NCBI RefSeq assembly: GCF_901709675.1 | Contig: NC_051097.1 | Location: 11,970,539-12,034,538 of the forward strand | Length of the DNA: 64,000 nt | Origin: Syngnathus acus | Lineage: Eukaryota; Chordata; Actinopteri; Syngnathiformes; Syngnathidae | Direction: 5' to 3' | The notes under the pieces: generated by a model | Databases searched by the model: none | What the model saw: only the letters and a program-made list of their open reading frames with translations | Told to the model about the DNA's origin: nothing | Position numbers and translations under genes: made by a program | Shown here: positions 47,432 through 60,600 of the stretch, in pieces | How the letters are laid out: each line of letters starts with the position of its first letter | How positions within the stretch are numbered: position 1 is the stretch's first letter

Positions 47432-49960
47432 ATGAGTGGGGCGGCGCTGGCCGTGGAGATGGTGGTGGTGTTCTTCCTGGCACTCTTCCTGCTACATCGC
47501 TACGGAGACTTCCGGAAGCAGCAGCGCATGGTCCTGTTCGGGACGCTGCTGGCCTGGTACCTGTGCTTCCTCATCGTTTTCATCCTGCCGCTGGACGTCA
47601 CCACGGTCGGCCCGAGCTCTTCTGGCGGCGCCCTGCTTGCCAATTGTCCGTCTAAACCGTGTCCCGTTGCAGACGATCTACAAGCAGTGCCAGACGGACC
47701 GTCGGGATCACGCCGCCGGCACGCCGCCGGCTAATCAGACGTCAGGCAACACGTCCGTGGCGCCCGCTCAGAGGTCGGTGGGTGCGCCCGCGCTACGCCA
47801 CACCGATGGCGCACGTGTCGGCGCAGCGTAACCCCACTTCCTCTCCGCAGTGCGCAAGCGGCGTGCTACGAGCCGTGGAGCTACATCCCCGACGGCGTGA
47901 TGCCTGTCTTCTGGCGGGTGGTCTACTGGACGTCGCAGTGCCTCACCTGGTCAGTATGCGCGAGGGCGCCGGGTGGTGGCTGCGGTGGCAATCAGTGGGC
48001 GGAGCTCAGCGGGTGCTGACGGGGAGGGAGGGAGGGGCCGACGTCGGTGGGCATTGATTGGCAAGCGGTGAGCAGCGGGCTGGCCATCGGGGCACGGCGG
48101 GCAGCGACGGTTTCGCCGCTGATGGCCGGGCCATGACGGACGGTGCACCCATGTCACCCAGGTTGCTGCTGCCGTTCATGCAGTCGTACGCTCGCTCGGG
48201 CGGGTTCTCCATGGCCGGGAAGGTCCAGACGGCCCTCATCGAGAACGCCATCTACTACGGAAGCTACCTGCTCATCTTCGGCTCGCTGCTCATCTACGTG
48301 GCCGTCCACCCCGAGTGGCGCCTGTCCTGGTCAGAGCCCGACTCCGAGCCGGCGTCTGGTCTGGTCTCACCTAGCCCGCCGGCGCTAAGGCGAGCGTGTG
48401 CTTGCCGCTCGACCGTCAGGTACGAGCTGCAGACCATCGGCATCACGGCGGCCAACACCTGGGGTTTGTTCCTGCTGGTTCTGCTGCTGGGCTATGGCCT
48501 GGTGGAGATCCCGCGCTCCTACTGGAACTCCTCCAGACACGGACATATGCTCCTCAAGACCTACTTCAAGGCCTCCAAGCTTATGACGGAGAAGGCGGAC
48601 GCCGAGGAGAACCTGGAGGACGTCATGGAGGTGAATATGCAGTGTGGGCGCTCCGAGCAAGTGCCATGCCGTGCCTATTAAATGAACTCCAGACAAAATC
48701 GAATCAGATCCTTCCTTATTGTAAGGAAGGCTGGGGGGGGGGGGGGAAACATCTCTGCCTCAAAACTATACTTGTCCATTTGAAACCCATGTCGGGCCAC
48801 CGCACCTTGGCCGCTTCAGTAAATTCCCCACTTCATCCTGCTGCCCTCAGGAGGTGAGAAAGGTGAGCGAGGCCGTCAAGTACAACCATCCTCTGAGGAC
48901 GAGCGTCGACACCATCCTCCGGAAGGTGAGTGGCGTGTCACGCGGCGCCGCCCCCCGCCCCTTCCCTTACCCCTTCCACCCGGGTTTCGTCCCTCAGTGC
49001 CCGACGGACTACCAGGACAGGTTGGGCCGCAACATGGACGACTACGAGGACTTTGAGGACAAGCAGACCTTCCCCAGCGAGAGGAGTCTGGTCAAGCTCC
49101 ACAAACGGGTGAGTTTGCGTCCGGCTGAGCGCCCCGTGTCGTGAACCTGTTGGCGTCCACGCAGGTGATCTACGCCGTTCAGCGACACCATCGCACCCGT
49201 GTGCAGTGGCACATGCTGCTGCAGGAAGCCTTCCATCTGGAGGACGTGGCCAAGAATGAAAGCAGCTCCTCGCGACGCTTCGTCCGCAGCTTCGCCCCCG
49301 CCCGGCCCCCGGGCTGGTTCAGCAGATACGTATACACGCCCAGCGCAGGTATGGAAGCTAGCAAAAAGTTGGGAGCGAGTGGCGGCGGTCCTCAGGCTCC
49401 CGAGCGCCTCGCCTCGCCTCGCCTCGTGCCGTGCGGCTCTCCAAAATAAAAGTTCTGCCTTAGAGTGGTACTGGGAGTGTCTGCTGAAGCGCGTCTTCTA
49501 CCGTGTCCTGGCCGTGCTGCTGGGCCTGCTCAGCGCCGCCGTGGTCTGGTCCGAGTGCACCTTCTTCAGCACCAAACCCGTCCTGTCGCTCTTTGCCGTC
49601 TTCATCCGGCTGGCCGAGCGCGACTACAACTACGTGTACATCCAGGTGAGGAACCGGCCCAGCCCAGCCCACGCCGCCGGCCGGGCGAGCGCCGCGTAGG
49701 CTGAGAAACGTGTGGACGAACCTTTTGCTGCGATCGTACGCCCCGTCAAACAAAATGCTCTGCTGCCATCTGCCACTGGAAGGTTGTGGGTTCAAACCCC
49801 GGCCGGACCCATTGCCTCCCTGCTTGGCACTCAGCATTCAGGGTTGGAATTGGGGGGTTAGATCACCAAATGATTCCCGAGCGCGGCGGCGCCACCGCTG
49901 CTGCTCACTGCTCCCCTCGGGGATGGGTTAAATGCAGAGGACAAATGTCGCCACACTCAG

Positions 49961-50010
<50 letters not shown>

Positions 50011-50521
50011 CATTCATTGGGTCTTTACCTTTATCTAGCGGCCGAGAGAGCAATAACACCCCTCGAAACGGGAGGCTCCGGCAGAGCGACATTTTGGTGT
50101 GAACCCGTGGCGGAGGCCCATTTACTGCAGGACTCGGTCCTCTCGCTCCCCCGATAGCTGCTGCGCTGTGCGTCCCCACCAGGTGGCGTGCTTCATCACC
50201 ATCTTCTTCCTGTGCACGTGCGTGTACTCCACCGTGTTCCGGATCCGCGTGTTCAACTTCTACTACCTGGCGCCGCATCACCAGACGGACGCGTACAGCC
50301 TGCAATTCAGCGGCATGTGAGCGACCCGCGCCTGGCCCGCTGCCTCCGGCTGGGTCTTGTCTGACTCGCCCGCCCGGCCGCCTCTGGCCTTCAGGCTCTT
50401 CTGCCGGCTGACGCCGCCGCTGTGCCTCAACTTCTTGGGTCTCATCCACATGGACGCCGCCATCTCCCACCAGCACAGAGAGCAGACGGCCTACACCTCG
50501 GTAAGCCACCGCCCTCTTTCT

Positions 50522-50569
<48 letters not shown>

Positions 50570-51707
50570 TGCCAACCCTAACCCTCAGCTCTCCGTCTGC
50601 GTGCGTGACAGATCATGGGCTCCATGCGCGTGCTTTCCTTCGTGGCCGACGGCTTCTACATCTACTACCCCATGCTCATCGTCATCTTGTGCATCGCCAC
50701 CTACTTCAGGTAAGGCCACGTGCCAGAAACTGTCAAAGCAAGGATGTCCGGGGAGCGGCGAGCACTCGGGCTCAGCAGTGCCGCTAGATAGCCATCAAGT
50801 CACCGCGCTTGGGAATGAGCGCGCGCCCGTGCCGTGATGCTGTGGACGGTTACCGGCTGTCTTGTGTCCACGCTCAGCCTGGGCACCCGCCTGCTCAACC
50901 TGCTCGGCTTCCAGCAGTTCATGGGCGACAGCGAGCTGACGTCGGACCTGGTGGACGAGGGCAAGGAGCTGATTCGCCGAGGTCGGTGGCGCCGCGCCCC
51001 ACCGTGCCCCACCGTGCCCCACCGTCCAGCACGCTAACCACCGTGCGTGTCTCTGCCCGCAGAGAAGCGAAAGCGCCAGAGGACGGAAGATGGCGAGGCC
51101 AGACGACGTGTGAGTAGGATGGCCCCGCTCCGAGGCGGCGGCCGGGCGGCGGCTTTGACCACCCCGTGCGCGCGTTGCAGGAGTGGAAGGAGCGCTACAG
51201 CCACGCCAGGGAGGAATTGAGCGCCAGGGGCAGGAACGGCCACGAAATGAAGGAGAGCGGCTACTCGGACGATGCCGACAGCGGACGTACGTTGGTTCGC
51301 TTGCGCAGGCCACTTGGCGTTGACGCAGCCTTGCCCCTCTGTTTAGCGGGCAAGTTATGCCGTTCCGCCGGTCGAGCGGAGCGCGATCGCATGGAGCTTC
51401 TGCAGGACCAGGAACCTCTGGACTACAACGCTGACTCCTCGGTGGACGACGCGGACGACCGCGGCGCGGGGAGGTGAGCCGCGAGATACCGGCCGTGGCT
51501 TTAACTCACACGTCAATCGTACGCAGGCTATTTGCGGCCCTGGCGGGCTCCCGCCGTCCACGGCACGGCGATGTGATTGCGACACCGCGCTTCAGTCGTT
51601 CGCTCCTCCCCCTGCGACCAATTGTCGCGGCGTTGCGTTTCAGAGCCACGGGTGGCCGGTACCTGTCCATGTCGTCGTCTCGCAGTCGTATTTTCGACGA
51701 CGTCTGA
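47432..51707 (+). CDS. lmbrd2: LMBR1 domain-containing protein 2
   Basis: Seventeen coding exons from 47432-47605 to 51644-51707 close in phase to 696 residues (human 695). The start [20 protein letters not shown] matches the family exactly in position. Conserved blocks include [105 protein letters not shown] and [14 protein letters not shown]. About nine membrane helices are visible, with a cytosolic coiled loop between residues of exons 5 and 8 and a polar C-terminal tail rich in Arg and Glu that ends [23 protein letters not shown]2 is a plasma-membrane protein linked to beta-2 adrenergic receptor signalling. AATAAA lies at 51952-51957. A SINE sits in the intron after exon 9. Confidence 0.96.
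49740..50035 (+). mobile_element. tRNA-derived SINE in an lmbrd2 intron
   Basis: A pol III B-box-like GGTTCAAACCC at about 49788 is followed by the unit CCATTGCCTCCCTGCTTGGC, then CACTGCTGCTCACTGCTCCC-type sequence, GGGTTAAATGCAGAGGACAA and a (TG)n tail ending in CATTGGGTCTTTACC. This layout matches a SINE family common in percomorph fish. It lies in sense orientation within the 537-bp intron at 49646-50182. Confidence 0.8.
50523..50567. repeat. (CAGC)n in an lmbrd2 intron
   Basis: Eleven CAGC units follow the donor of the exon ending at 50500. Confidence 0.93.
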
Positions 51708-52389
51708 GCCCCGAGACAGCGCCGGGCGGCAGAGCCACGACTCGACTCGGACCTCCGTGGGCCGGGACCGCTGAGGGCGTTGTCCGCATTGCCCTCCACG
51801 TCTTGGACACGCACGCGCCAACAGATTAGAAGTTTCGATGTGAGGGCGCGTCCCCTTCTCCTTTATCCATGTGCCACACAAGCTGTAGTTTGAGCTCATA
51901 TTTCTAGCTAACGTTTGCCGGTGTCATTTGTCCTTTGTGCTGTCGAACTTCAATAAAGCTGGTCAATCGACGCTCGGCCAGCTGGCGGGCTGGCGACCAA
52001 CGGCCGACGCCTCCTATGTTCTTTCTTTGAGCTGCGTGACATCGATCCATACCGAGTCAATACAGAGACAATGTTTAGGTTCCATTATTTATTTATTTTT
52101 TAATGCTATTTTAACTTGCCTGCTTTGCTTTCCATTGGCCTTGTTCTTCCAATCAGAGAGGAAAAATTGCATCCTCTGCTTGCAGCTACTTGGCCTGCAG
52201 GTAACTTCAAGCCACTGTACACAATAATAAGTAGACGCAGACACTTATAAACATGTACTAAAAACGATTGCTCGAAGAACCCATGAGAAATCAGAAATAA
52301 TTGTAACTGGTCGATAGCAGCTGTTCGAAATCCTTGCGACTATCGATTTGATCGAGGATCGATTAGCGCAGTCTTGGCGTGCGAGAGCC

Positions 52390-52608
52390 AGAGCGAGCTC
52401 AGAAACAAGATGGCGGCCCGAGTATCCGAGTCGAAAAGTGAAAAGTTGGGCGAAAAGTTGGACTAGCGCAGCGTTTGAATGCCGGCGTGGCATGTAGCCG
52501 CCGCCGCTCCGGGCGCCTTCCGTTCACACGTTGACCTCTCGTCGCTAAACTTGACGTCGACGTGCCTTGCGCTAACCGCACTTTGATGCTTTTTCGGGAG
52601 CACACAAG
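52390..52608 (+). promoter_or_regulatory. apc: candidate apc first exon with uORF
   Basis: AAGATGGCGGC (a YY1-like start-site motif) lies at 52408-52418. Its ATG opens a 18-residue uORF that ends in TAG at 52464-52466. The segment ends at a strong CACAAG|GTAAGA donor. The next in-line gene on this strand is apc, 1.8 kb away; the assignment is by position. Confidence 0.45.
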
Positions 52609-52886
52609 GTAAGAACAAACAGCATGCTCTTAGCTTAGCTTGCCTTGGCTTAGTTTAGCTTGGCCTAGCTTAGCTTCGCCGATCTTAACGTCGTTTAGCA
52701 TTAGCATAGTTGCGCGCACCAAATGCATTGTGTCACACTTGTGTAGGGATGCGCACGCTGAAGACGCGTTTCGACGGCGTGATGCGCTGCTTGTCGCTCG
52801 CAGCGCAGCTAGCAGCTAGTAGCCCGTCTGCTAATGCGTCTGGCGCTCCTCCTCTTGTTGTTTACTGCTCCACAATACGGTGGAGC

Positions 52887-52888
<2 letters not shown>

Positions 52889-52926
<38 letters not shown>
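52889..52926. repeat. (CT)n microsatellite
   Basis: Nineteen CT units lie in the apc upstream region. Confidence 0.95.
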
Positions 52927-52930
<4 letters not shown>

Positions 52931-53553
52931 CTAGTGCAAGCACGGCTCAAGGTTTCTCATTGTCAAGTTTTTACTGGCGGAGGTTTTGCCGAGGAAAGTG
53001 TGGAGGGAGGATGGTGTTGTCGTGACTTAAGCGATTGTATTGCTTAGGATTTGCTTCGTGTCAGCTTATGTATGTGCGGAAGTCCCAGTTTGGTTGTATA
53101 GCTGTTGACAATCAAGACATTCTCTTCTTTTCGATTCGATCTAGTAGGGGGAGCGGCAGTGAGCTGTCAACGACCAACTGTTTGCGTTGGGCCACCAAGC
53201 AACACGGCCGCAAGCCCACAACATGCAGTGCTTGCTTGTGTCCACAATTTGTACTCGGAAGGAAGCGATGGGCTTGCTCCATCAGACAGAGGTCACTTGC
53301 TGGATTGTTTTTGCAGCACAGTCTGCAAACCTGCACCTTTTTGTGATTGACTACAAAGTTGTTTGCAGTGTCAGCCCTCTTTTGTTTGTGGGAGGGAAAT
53401 GCTTCTTGGTGTAATTGCCACACTTGTTCCAAAGCAAATTAGAACCGGCATCAGACCAATAGCGGGGCTCGCCGTCATCCCTTTTCACCATCTTTGACTT
53501 GTCACTCGCAAAGCATGGTGGGAGGGCGCGCGATGGGGTGGGGGGCATCCCTC

Positions 53554-53645
53554 TCACTTCCTCCCTCCCTCCCTCGCTCGCTGGCTCGCTCCCTCCCTCC
53601 CTCTCTTCCTCTCCCTCCCTCCCTCCCTCTCTCCCTCCCTCCTCC
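53554..53645. repeat. CTCC/CTCG-rich pyrimidine tract
   Basis: A 90-bp run of CCTCC and GCTCG-type units. It resembles purine/pyrimidine tracts often found in vertebrate promoters. Confidence 0.85.
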
Positions 53646-54424
53646 GGGCGAGCGCGGCTCCCGATTGGCTGACGCTGGGCCCGGCTGACGCGTGTGTCAG
53701 ACGCGGCGGAGGAGCCGATGGAGGCGACAGCGATGGGGTGAGCTGCCATTTTCTCTCTTTATTCGCCTTCTCGTGCCCGACATCTGCTTCGGGTTGCGCT
53801 TTGTTCCAAGTCGAGCTTTGCCGGCCGGATGTGAGAGGAGGGGGCTTGGGGGAGGGCGACGGCAGATATCGAGGGGGGGGGGGGTGTCAGCCTCCCGTCA
53901 TTGTCTCCGCTCTGTCGGTGTTGTGCGAGCCTCACTAAGCCAGCACAGAGGGGGGGTAGATGGAGGGAAAGAAAATGGCTGACCGCCAATGACAACCAGG
54001 AGGAGACGGAGGACGCGAGTTGCCTCATTTGATGCAGTCGTCGTCCCAAGCGATCTAAAATGGATGCTCGTGATTCGGATGTGAAGACTGCTGCCACCTT
54101 GTCGGGCGCGCTGAAACGCAGACGCCGGCAGCCATAGTTCACGTCGTCGCTCCTCTTTGCGGCCCCGTCGTTCCTTGCGTTCCGGGCTCTTTGCTGCGCG
54201 CCTACGCTCAAGTGGACAAATATCCGATGCAGGTGCCGCCCTGACGACCTCGGTGTCACGTGCACGCTCCCAGAGAACGTGCGCCCGTCGTCGCCATTGC
54301 GTGCTGGCAGAATTGCCGACGCCACGACGCGCTCGTCACGGCGGCCGCCTCTCGGCCGAGCGCTCTTTGCCATCTTTTTCTTGACGATGTCATCGCGGGT
54401 TAGGTCAGAGGCCAGCGGGACAAG

Positions 54425-55397
54425 ATGTCGGCAGGGGCGTCGTACGACCAGCTGCTGAGGCAGGTGGAGGTGCTGAAGATGGAGAACTCCAACCTACGAC
54501 AGGAGCTGCAGGACAACTCCAACCACCTCACCAAACTGGAGACTGAGGCGTCCAACATGAAGGTGCGTGTCGCCGCCGGGCGGGGCCGGGCCCGCCTCCA
54601 CCAGGGTGTTCCTAGCCGTCGCCCTTCCAAAGTCTCAAATGGAAAAAGAAAGCCTTTGTTGCCACTTGACCGGGGCGGGTGCTCTGTAAGCGTTTGCTAA
54701 TCGGTCAGCAATCGGCCCCGCCCCCAGGTCGGTGTAGCAAGCCAACTTGGCTCTGACGACAAATGGTCTTTCTGTGAACCAGGAAGCGCTGAAGCAGCTT
54801 CAGGGCAGCGTGGAAGACGACTCGGAGGAGGCGCCGGGATCCCAGCTGGAGCTCGTGGTCAGGCTGAAAGGTGAATGGCGGGCAGGCACGCACGCAAAGC
54901 ACCCTTGAAAGTGGCACGTTTTCTCTCTCGACAATCTGCGGCCGCAGCAAGAGAAGGGTCGCGGCGCCGTCAAGCCACGTGGCCAAAGAGGCCTCTTCTG
55001 GCAGCAGACGCACGCGGTTAGCAAATGTCCTCGCCTTTGTGTTTGCCCAGATATGAGCTTGGACCCCGGCGGCTTCAAAGCCAGGCCGAGGCCTCCCGCG
55101 CCGTCTGGCGTGGCGGTGGCGCGGAGAGGGCCGTCGGCGTCCAGAGACGGCGGCCACCACGAGCGCTGCCTGGAGGAGCTGGAGAAGGAGAGGTGGGCAG
55201 CGGTCGGCCAGCGCTTTAGCAATTCTCTCTGATTGGCTGCGGCCGCTTGCTCTGCAGAGCTCTCCTATTGGCCGAGCTGGAGAAGGAGGAGAAGGAGAAA
55301 GGCTGGTACTACGCTCAACTTCTCAATCTGACCGAGAGGATTGACAGTTTGCCTCTCAGTGAAAATGTAAGCGCCCCCTTTCAAATTGGATTGAGGC

Positions 55398-55448
<51 letters not shown>

Positions 55449-57561
55449 GGCCGGCCGTCCCGCCCGGCCGGCCGGCTGGCCCGCCTGCCCGCCCGCCCGC
55501 TCGCCCGACTGCCCCCAAAAAGCCACCGGCCCATCTTCACGACGTACGTTGCTATGTTTCCAGTTCACGCTGCAGACGGACATGAGTCGTCGTCAGCTGG
55601 AGTTTGAGGCTCGCCAGATCCACGCCGCCATGGAAGAGCAGCTGGGGTCCCGTCAGGAGATGGAGAAGCGAGCCGAGGTGCGTCGCTCGCCTCCTCTTGT
55701 GTGCCTTGTTTGGCCGGCCCTCAACCTGTGCCCGCCCCTGCGCGCGCGCTTGCAGGCTCGCGCTGCTCGCATCCACCAGATCGAAAAGGACATCGGCAAG
55801 CTAGGCGCTCGACCGCAGGTGCTCAGCTTGTGTCTTGTCTCGAAGGTGGCTCCGAAGTTGCTCATCTGCAGTTGCTCATCTGCAGTTGATCTGCTGCTGC
55901 CGCCGCCGCTGTGTGTGTGTTTGTGTGCGCGTGTGCAGGTGGAAGACACCCGTGGTTCCAACGAAGGCGGCGGCGCTCTGGCGGTCTCCCAGGTCAGTTA
56001 AAAAGAGGCTGACTTGCAAACGGTACGTTCCCAGCTAGCGTTGACGTGTTGGCCGTCGGTCCGCAGACCGCCGCTTCTCGATCGGAGCGTGAGCCGGCCA
56101 ACGAGACGGCCTACTCTGTGCCCCGGCGAATCACCAGCCACCTGGGAACAAAGGTGAGCCAGCTCCTGGACCGCCTGCCCGCCCACCGCCAAGGCTGACA
56201 ACGCGTGTCCCCCGCAGGTGGAGATGGTGTACAGCCTTCTGTCCATGCTGGGAACGCACGACAAGGACGACATGTCCCGCACGCTGCTGGCCATGTCCAG
56301 CTCGCAGGACTCCTGCATCGCCATGCGACAGTCGGGCTGCCTGCCGCTGCTCATCCAACTGCTGCACGGCAATGACAAGGACTCGCTGTTGCTAGGTAGC
56401 GGCGGCCACAAGTTGCTCAGCCGCCCGCAGGCGCTGGCAGCCGCCGGCAGCCGCCGGCAGCCGCCGCCGCCGCCTAGGCCGCCGCCGCCTGAGCCGCCGC
56501 CGCCTGAGCCGCCGGACCTCTCCTTTTGTTGCCTAGGTAACTCGCGCGGCAGCAAGGAGGCCCGCGCCCGTGCCTCGGCCGCGCTGCACAACATTGTGCA
56601 CAGTCAGCCGGACGACAAGCGGGGCCGGCGGGAGATCCGCGTGCTCCACCTGCTGGAGCAGGTGCGCCATTACTGCGAGGCCTGCTGGAGCTGGCAGGAG
56701 AACCACGAGAGGGGCGCGGAGCAGGAGGACAACCCCGGTGAGTGAGTGAGCGAGCAGCTGGCCGCCGCCGCCGCCGCCGCCATGGCCCCGTCTCATCTGC
56801 CGTTCCTCACCGTGCACGGCAGTGCCCTCGCCCGTCGACCATCAGATCTGTCCCGCTGTCTGCGTCCTCATGAAACTCTCTTTCGACGAGGAGCATCGGC
56901 ACGCCATGAACGAGCTTGGTGAGCGAGCAAAAGTCCCTGCAAAGATGACTGTGATTAGGGAGGGTGGAAGGTCTCAAGGTGGGCAAGGCGGGCCGCAATT
57001 AGCCAATGACTGAAAAGTTGAAATAAGTGCTAGCTGCGGTGTCATGAGAAATCCCACAGCGCAGCGCTAGCTAACGTGTATGCGGTGACGCTCAGGTGGC
57101 CTGCAGGCGGTGGCCGAGCTGCTGCAGGTGGACTGCGAGATGTTGGACCTGAGCAGAGACCACTACAGCGTCACGCTGCGCCGCTACGCCGGAATGTCGC
57201 TCACCAACCTGACCTTTGGAGACGTGGCCAATAAGGTCGGGCAGCCGCGCTGCACCGTGCTGCGCCGCGCCCGTAACTCGGCTCGCCGCAGGCGTCTTGA
57301 GTCATCTCGAGTCCCTCGCCCTTTGTGCCCTCCAGGCCACGCTGTGCTCCATGAAGGGCTGCATGCGCGCCATGGTCAAGCAGCTCAAGTCTGAGAGTGA
57401 AGACCTGCAGCAGGTGATGGCCAGCGTGCTGAGGAACTTATCGTGGCGAGCGGACGTCAACAGCAAGCAGACGCTGCGCGAGGTGGGCAGTGTGCGGGCG
57501 CTGGTGGGGTGCGCCCTGGACGTCCAGAAGGTGAGTCATGGTGCTGGCCACCAGCCGCTGA

Positions 57562-57600
<39 letters not shown>

Positions 57601-60600
57601 TCCGTCCGTCCGTCCGTCCGTCCATCCATCCATCCATCCAACCAACCAACCAACCAACCAACCAACCACCCGGGCAGGAGTCCACGCTCAAGTCGGTCCT
57701 GAGCGCGCTCTGGAACCTGTCGGCGCACTGCACGGAGAACAAGGCCGACATCTGCTCGGTGGACGGCGCGCTGGCCTTCCTGGTGGGGACGTTGACGCAC
57801 CGCAGTCACACCAACACCTTGGCCATCATCGAGAGCGGAGGCGGCATCCTGAGGAACGTCTCCAGCCTCATCGCCACCAACGAGGCGTACAGGTGAGTTG
57901 GCTCGGCCCGCCGCCGGCTGACCCTATTTATCGATGGATGGATGTATCTGCTCGCAGACGCATCCTGCGGGAGCACGGCTGCCTGCCCACGTTGCTGCAG
58001 CACCTCAAATCGCACAGCCTGACCATCGTGTCCAACGCCTGCGGAACCCTGTGGAACCTTTCGGCGCGCGACGCCAAGGATCAGGAGGCCCTGTGGGAGC
58101 TGGGTGCCGTGGGAATGCTGCGCAACCTCATCCATTCCCGCCACAAGATGATCGCCATGGGCAGCGCCGCCGCCCTGCGAAACCTGATGGCCAACCGCCC
58201 GGCTCGTTACAAGGACGCCAGTGTGCTTTCGCCGGGCGCCGGGGCGCCTTCGCTGCACGCCCGCAAGCAGAAGGCGCTCTTCAAGGAGCTGGACGCTCAG
58301 CAGCTCTCCGAGACCTTTGACAACATCGACAACCTCAGCCCCAAGGCGGCGCACGGGAAGGCGCACGGGAAGGCGCGGGACTGCGGCGGCGGTGCCGGCG
58401 GAGGAGCCAACGCCACCCGCTCCTACGCCAACACGCCGGTTCTGTCCAGTCCAAAAAATGCCGACGGCTGCAAGCCCAGCGCGGACGAGTCGGCGGCGTA
58501 CGCGCGGCCCGTCTTCGCCGCCAGCGTGCGAGCGTCCAGCGACAGCATCAACAGCGTAACCAGCGCCGACGGCTACGGCAACCGCGGCAAAACCAAACCG
58601 TCCTCGGAACCGCTCTACTCCTCGGACGACAGCGGCGGCGCCGGCAGGTGCTGCGTCTACAGGAAGTACCCGGCCGACCTGGCTCACAAGATTCGCAGCG
58701 TCAACCATATGGCGGACGACGACGGTGCCGAGGTGGACACGCCCATCAACTACAGCCTCAAGTACTCGGACGAGCAGCTCAATTCCGGAAGGCAGAGTCC
58801 CAGCCACCGTGGCAGGACCGAGACGGACCGGCGTGACGAGCAGGCCGGCGCCACGAGGATCAGGAGCGACGGCGCCAACGCTCGGGTGCCGCCGGCGCAG
58901 CCCGCCCGCTACGCCGTCCCGCCGGCCTCCCGCTATGGCAGCGGCGACCCCGCCGCGCCCGAGCAGCCCATCGACTACAGCCTGAAATACGGCGGCGGCG
59001 GCGACGTTTCCCGCAAGCCTCCCTTCCAGGTTGTAGACGCCCCGGCCCCCGATAGCGCCCCCTCTGCACCGTGCCCCCCGCCTCACCTGCAGCCCAAGGG
59101 TCATCAAGAGTCGACGCAGACCTACTGTGTTGAGGACACGCCCATTTGCTTCTCTGGCGGAAGCTCGCTGTCGTCGTTGTCGCCCGAGGAAGAGGAGGAG
59201 GACGCCGACGCGGCGAGGAAGAGGCGAGCGGCCGGGGACGAGCAGCGACAGCGCAAAGAAGTGGAGAGCCAGACGGCCGTTGTCCCCGCTCCGGCGGCGC
59301 GAGGACGGCGCGCCCACCACCCTCACCATCACCACCACCATGCCCATCAGCATCAGCCGGCGTTGGGCGCCCGCACCCCAAAGAGTCCGCCGGAACAGCA
59401 GTACGCTCAGGAAACGCCGCTCATGTTCAGTCGCTGCACGTCGGTCAGCTCGCTGGACAGCTTCTCCACTTCGTCCATCGCCAGCTCCGTGCGCTCCAGC
59501 GAGCCGTGCAGCGGCATGCCCAGCGGCGTGGTCAGCCCCAGCGACCTGCCCGACAGTCCCGGCCAAACCATGCCCCCCAGCCGCGCCAAGACGCCGCCAC
59601 CGCCGCAGACGGTGCCGCCGCCGCCGCCTTCCGCCATGACTGCAGGGGAGCAGAAGGCCGCCAAGAAGGAGGCGGAGGAGAGCGCCGCCGATGTCCTGCT
59701 GCACTTTGCTACCGAGAGCACGCCGCACGGCTTCTCCTACGCTTCCAGTCTGAGCGCGCTCAGTATGGACGAGCCCTTCATCACAGCCGACGTGAAGCGG
59801 GACGGCGGCCGGGACCAAAGCCAGAACGGCGGCCGGGTCCCGGGCAAGGAGGAAGCGGCATCTCAGCGAGTGCTCCAAGAGTCCGACGACGACGGTGACG
59901 GCGACGACGACGACGACGACACTCAGATCCTGGAGGCGTGCATCATCATGGCCATGCCCAAGTCGTCACGGAAACCAAAGAAGCAGCAACAGCAAGGCAA
60001 AGGCGCCCAGCTCCCGGTCTACAAGCTCCTCCCCTCACAGAAGAAGGAGCCGCCAAGCGAGGAGGTTCCCCGTGTCTACTGTGTGGAGGGAACGCCGCTC
60101 AACTTTTCCACCGCGACGTCGCTCAGCGACCTCACCATCGACTCGCCGCCCAACGAGGAGGCCAATCCCGCCGCTGCGCCCCCCTCCTCCTCCTCCTCGC
60201 AAGCACACCGCGCCGGACTTCCAGAGGGCGACAACGGCGACGACATTCTCGCCGAGTGCATCAGCGCCGCCATGCCCAAAGCCAAACCCCGGAAGCCCGT
60301 TCGAGCATCCTCCAGCGGCGGCGAGCCGGCCCCTCCGGCCCCGCCCCTTTTCATTCCCCAGCAGCACAAGAACCCCACAGGACGTCCCTCGTCGGCCGCT
60401 GCGCCGCTAAAGCCGACCTCGCCGGTCAAGCCCACCCAGCGGGCGGCTAAAGTCAAGCCGGGCTTCGCTTTCGACTCGCCGCATCGCTACACCCCCATCG
60501 AGGGCACGCCCTGCTGCTTCTCCCGCAACGACTCGCTGAGCTCGCTCGATTTTGACGACGACGAGAAGGACGAAGAGCGGAAGCGGGACGAGGACGGCAA

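Larger units (their letters stand above)
51708..54424. other. lmbrd2 3' UTR and apc upstream region
   Basis: Beyond the lmbrd2 signal at 51952 I see no coding exon. A likely apc first exon spans about 52390-52608, with AAGATGGCGGC and a uORF. (CT)n and CTCC-rich stretches occur at 52889 and 53554. A second GC-rich segment at about 53690-54000 could hold an alternative apc first exon. Confidence 0.5.

Noticed and set aside
49770-49800. tRNA gene
   Set aside because: A B-box-like GGTTCAAACCC is present, but there is no cloverleaf, and the flanks match a SINE.
52710-52934. Short frame starting MRTLKTRFDG
   Set aside because: Runs into a (CT)n array, has no splice support and no recognisable similarity.
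57443-57957. Continuous plus-strand frame that appears to extend the large apc exon upstream
   Set aside because: It reads through introns 13 and 14 and is out of phase with the conserved armadillo exons. The spliced model restores exact APC sequence.
57806-59878. Minus-strand open frame of about 690 codons under apc
   Set aside because: It overlaps armadillo and repeat-coding apc exons on the other strand, crosses a real intron, and has low-complexity Arg/Val/Gly composition typical of antisense GC-rich coding DNA.
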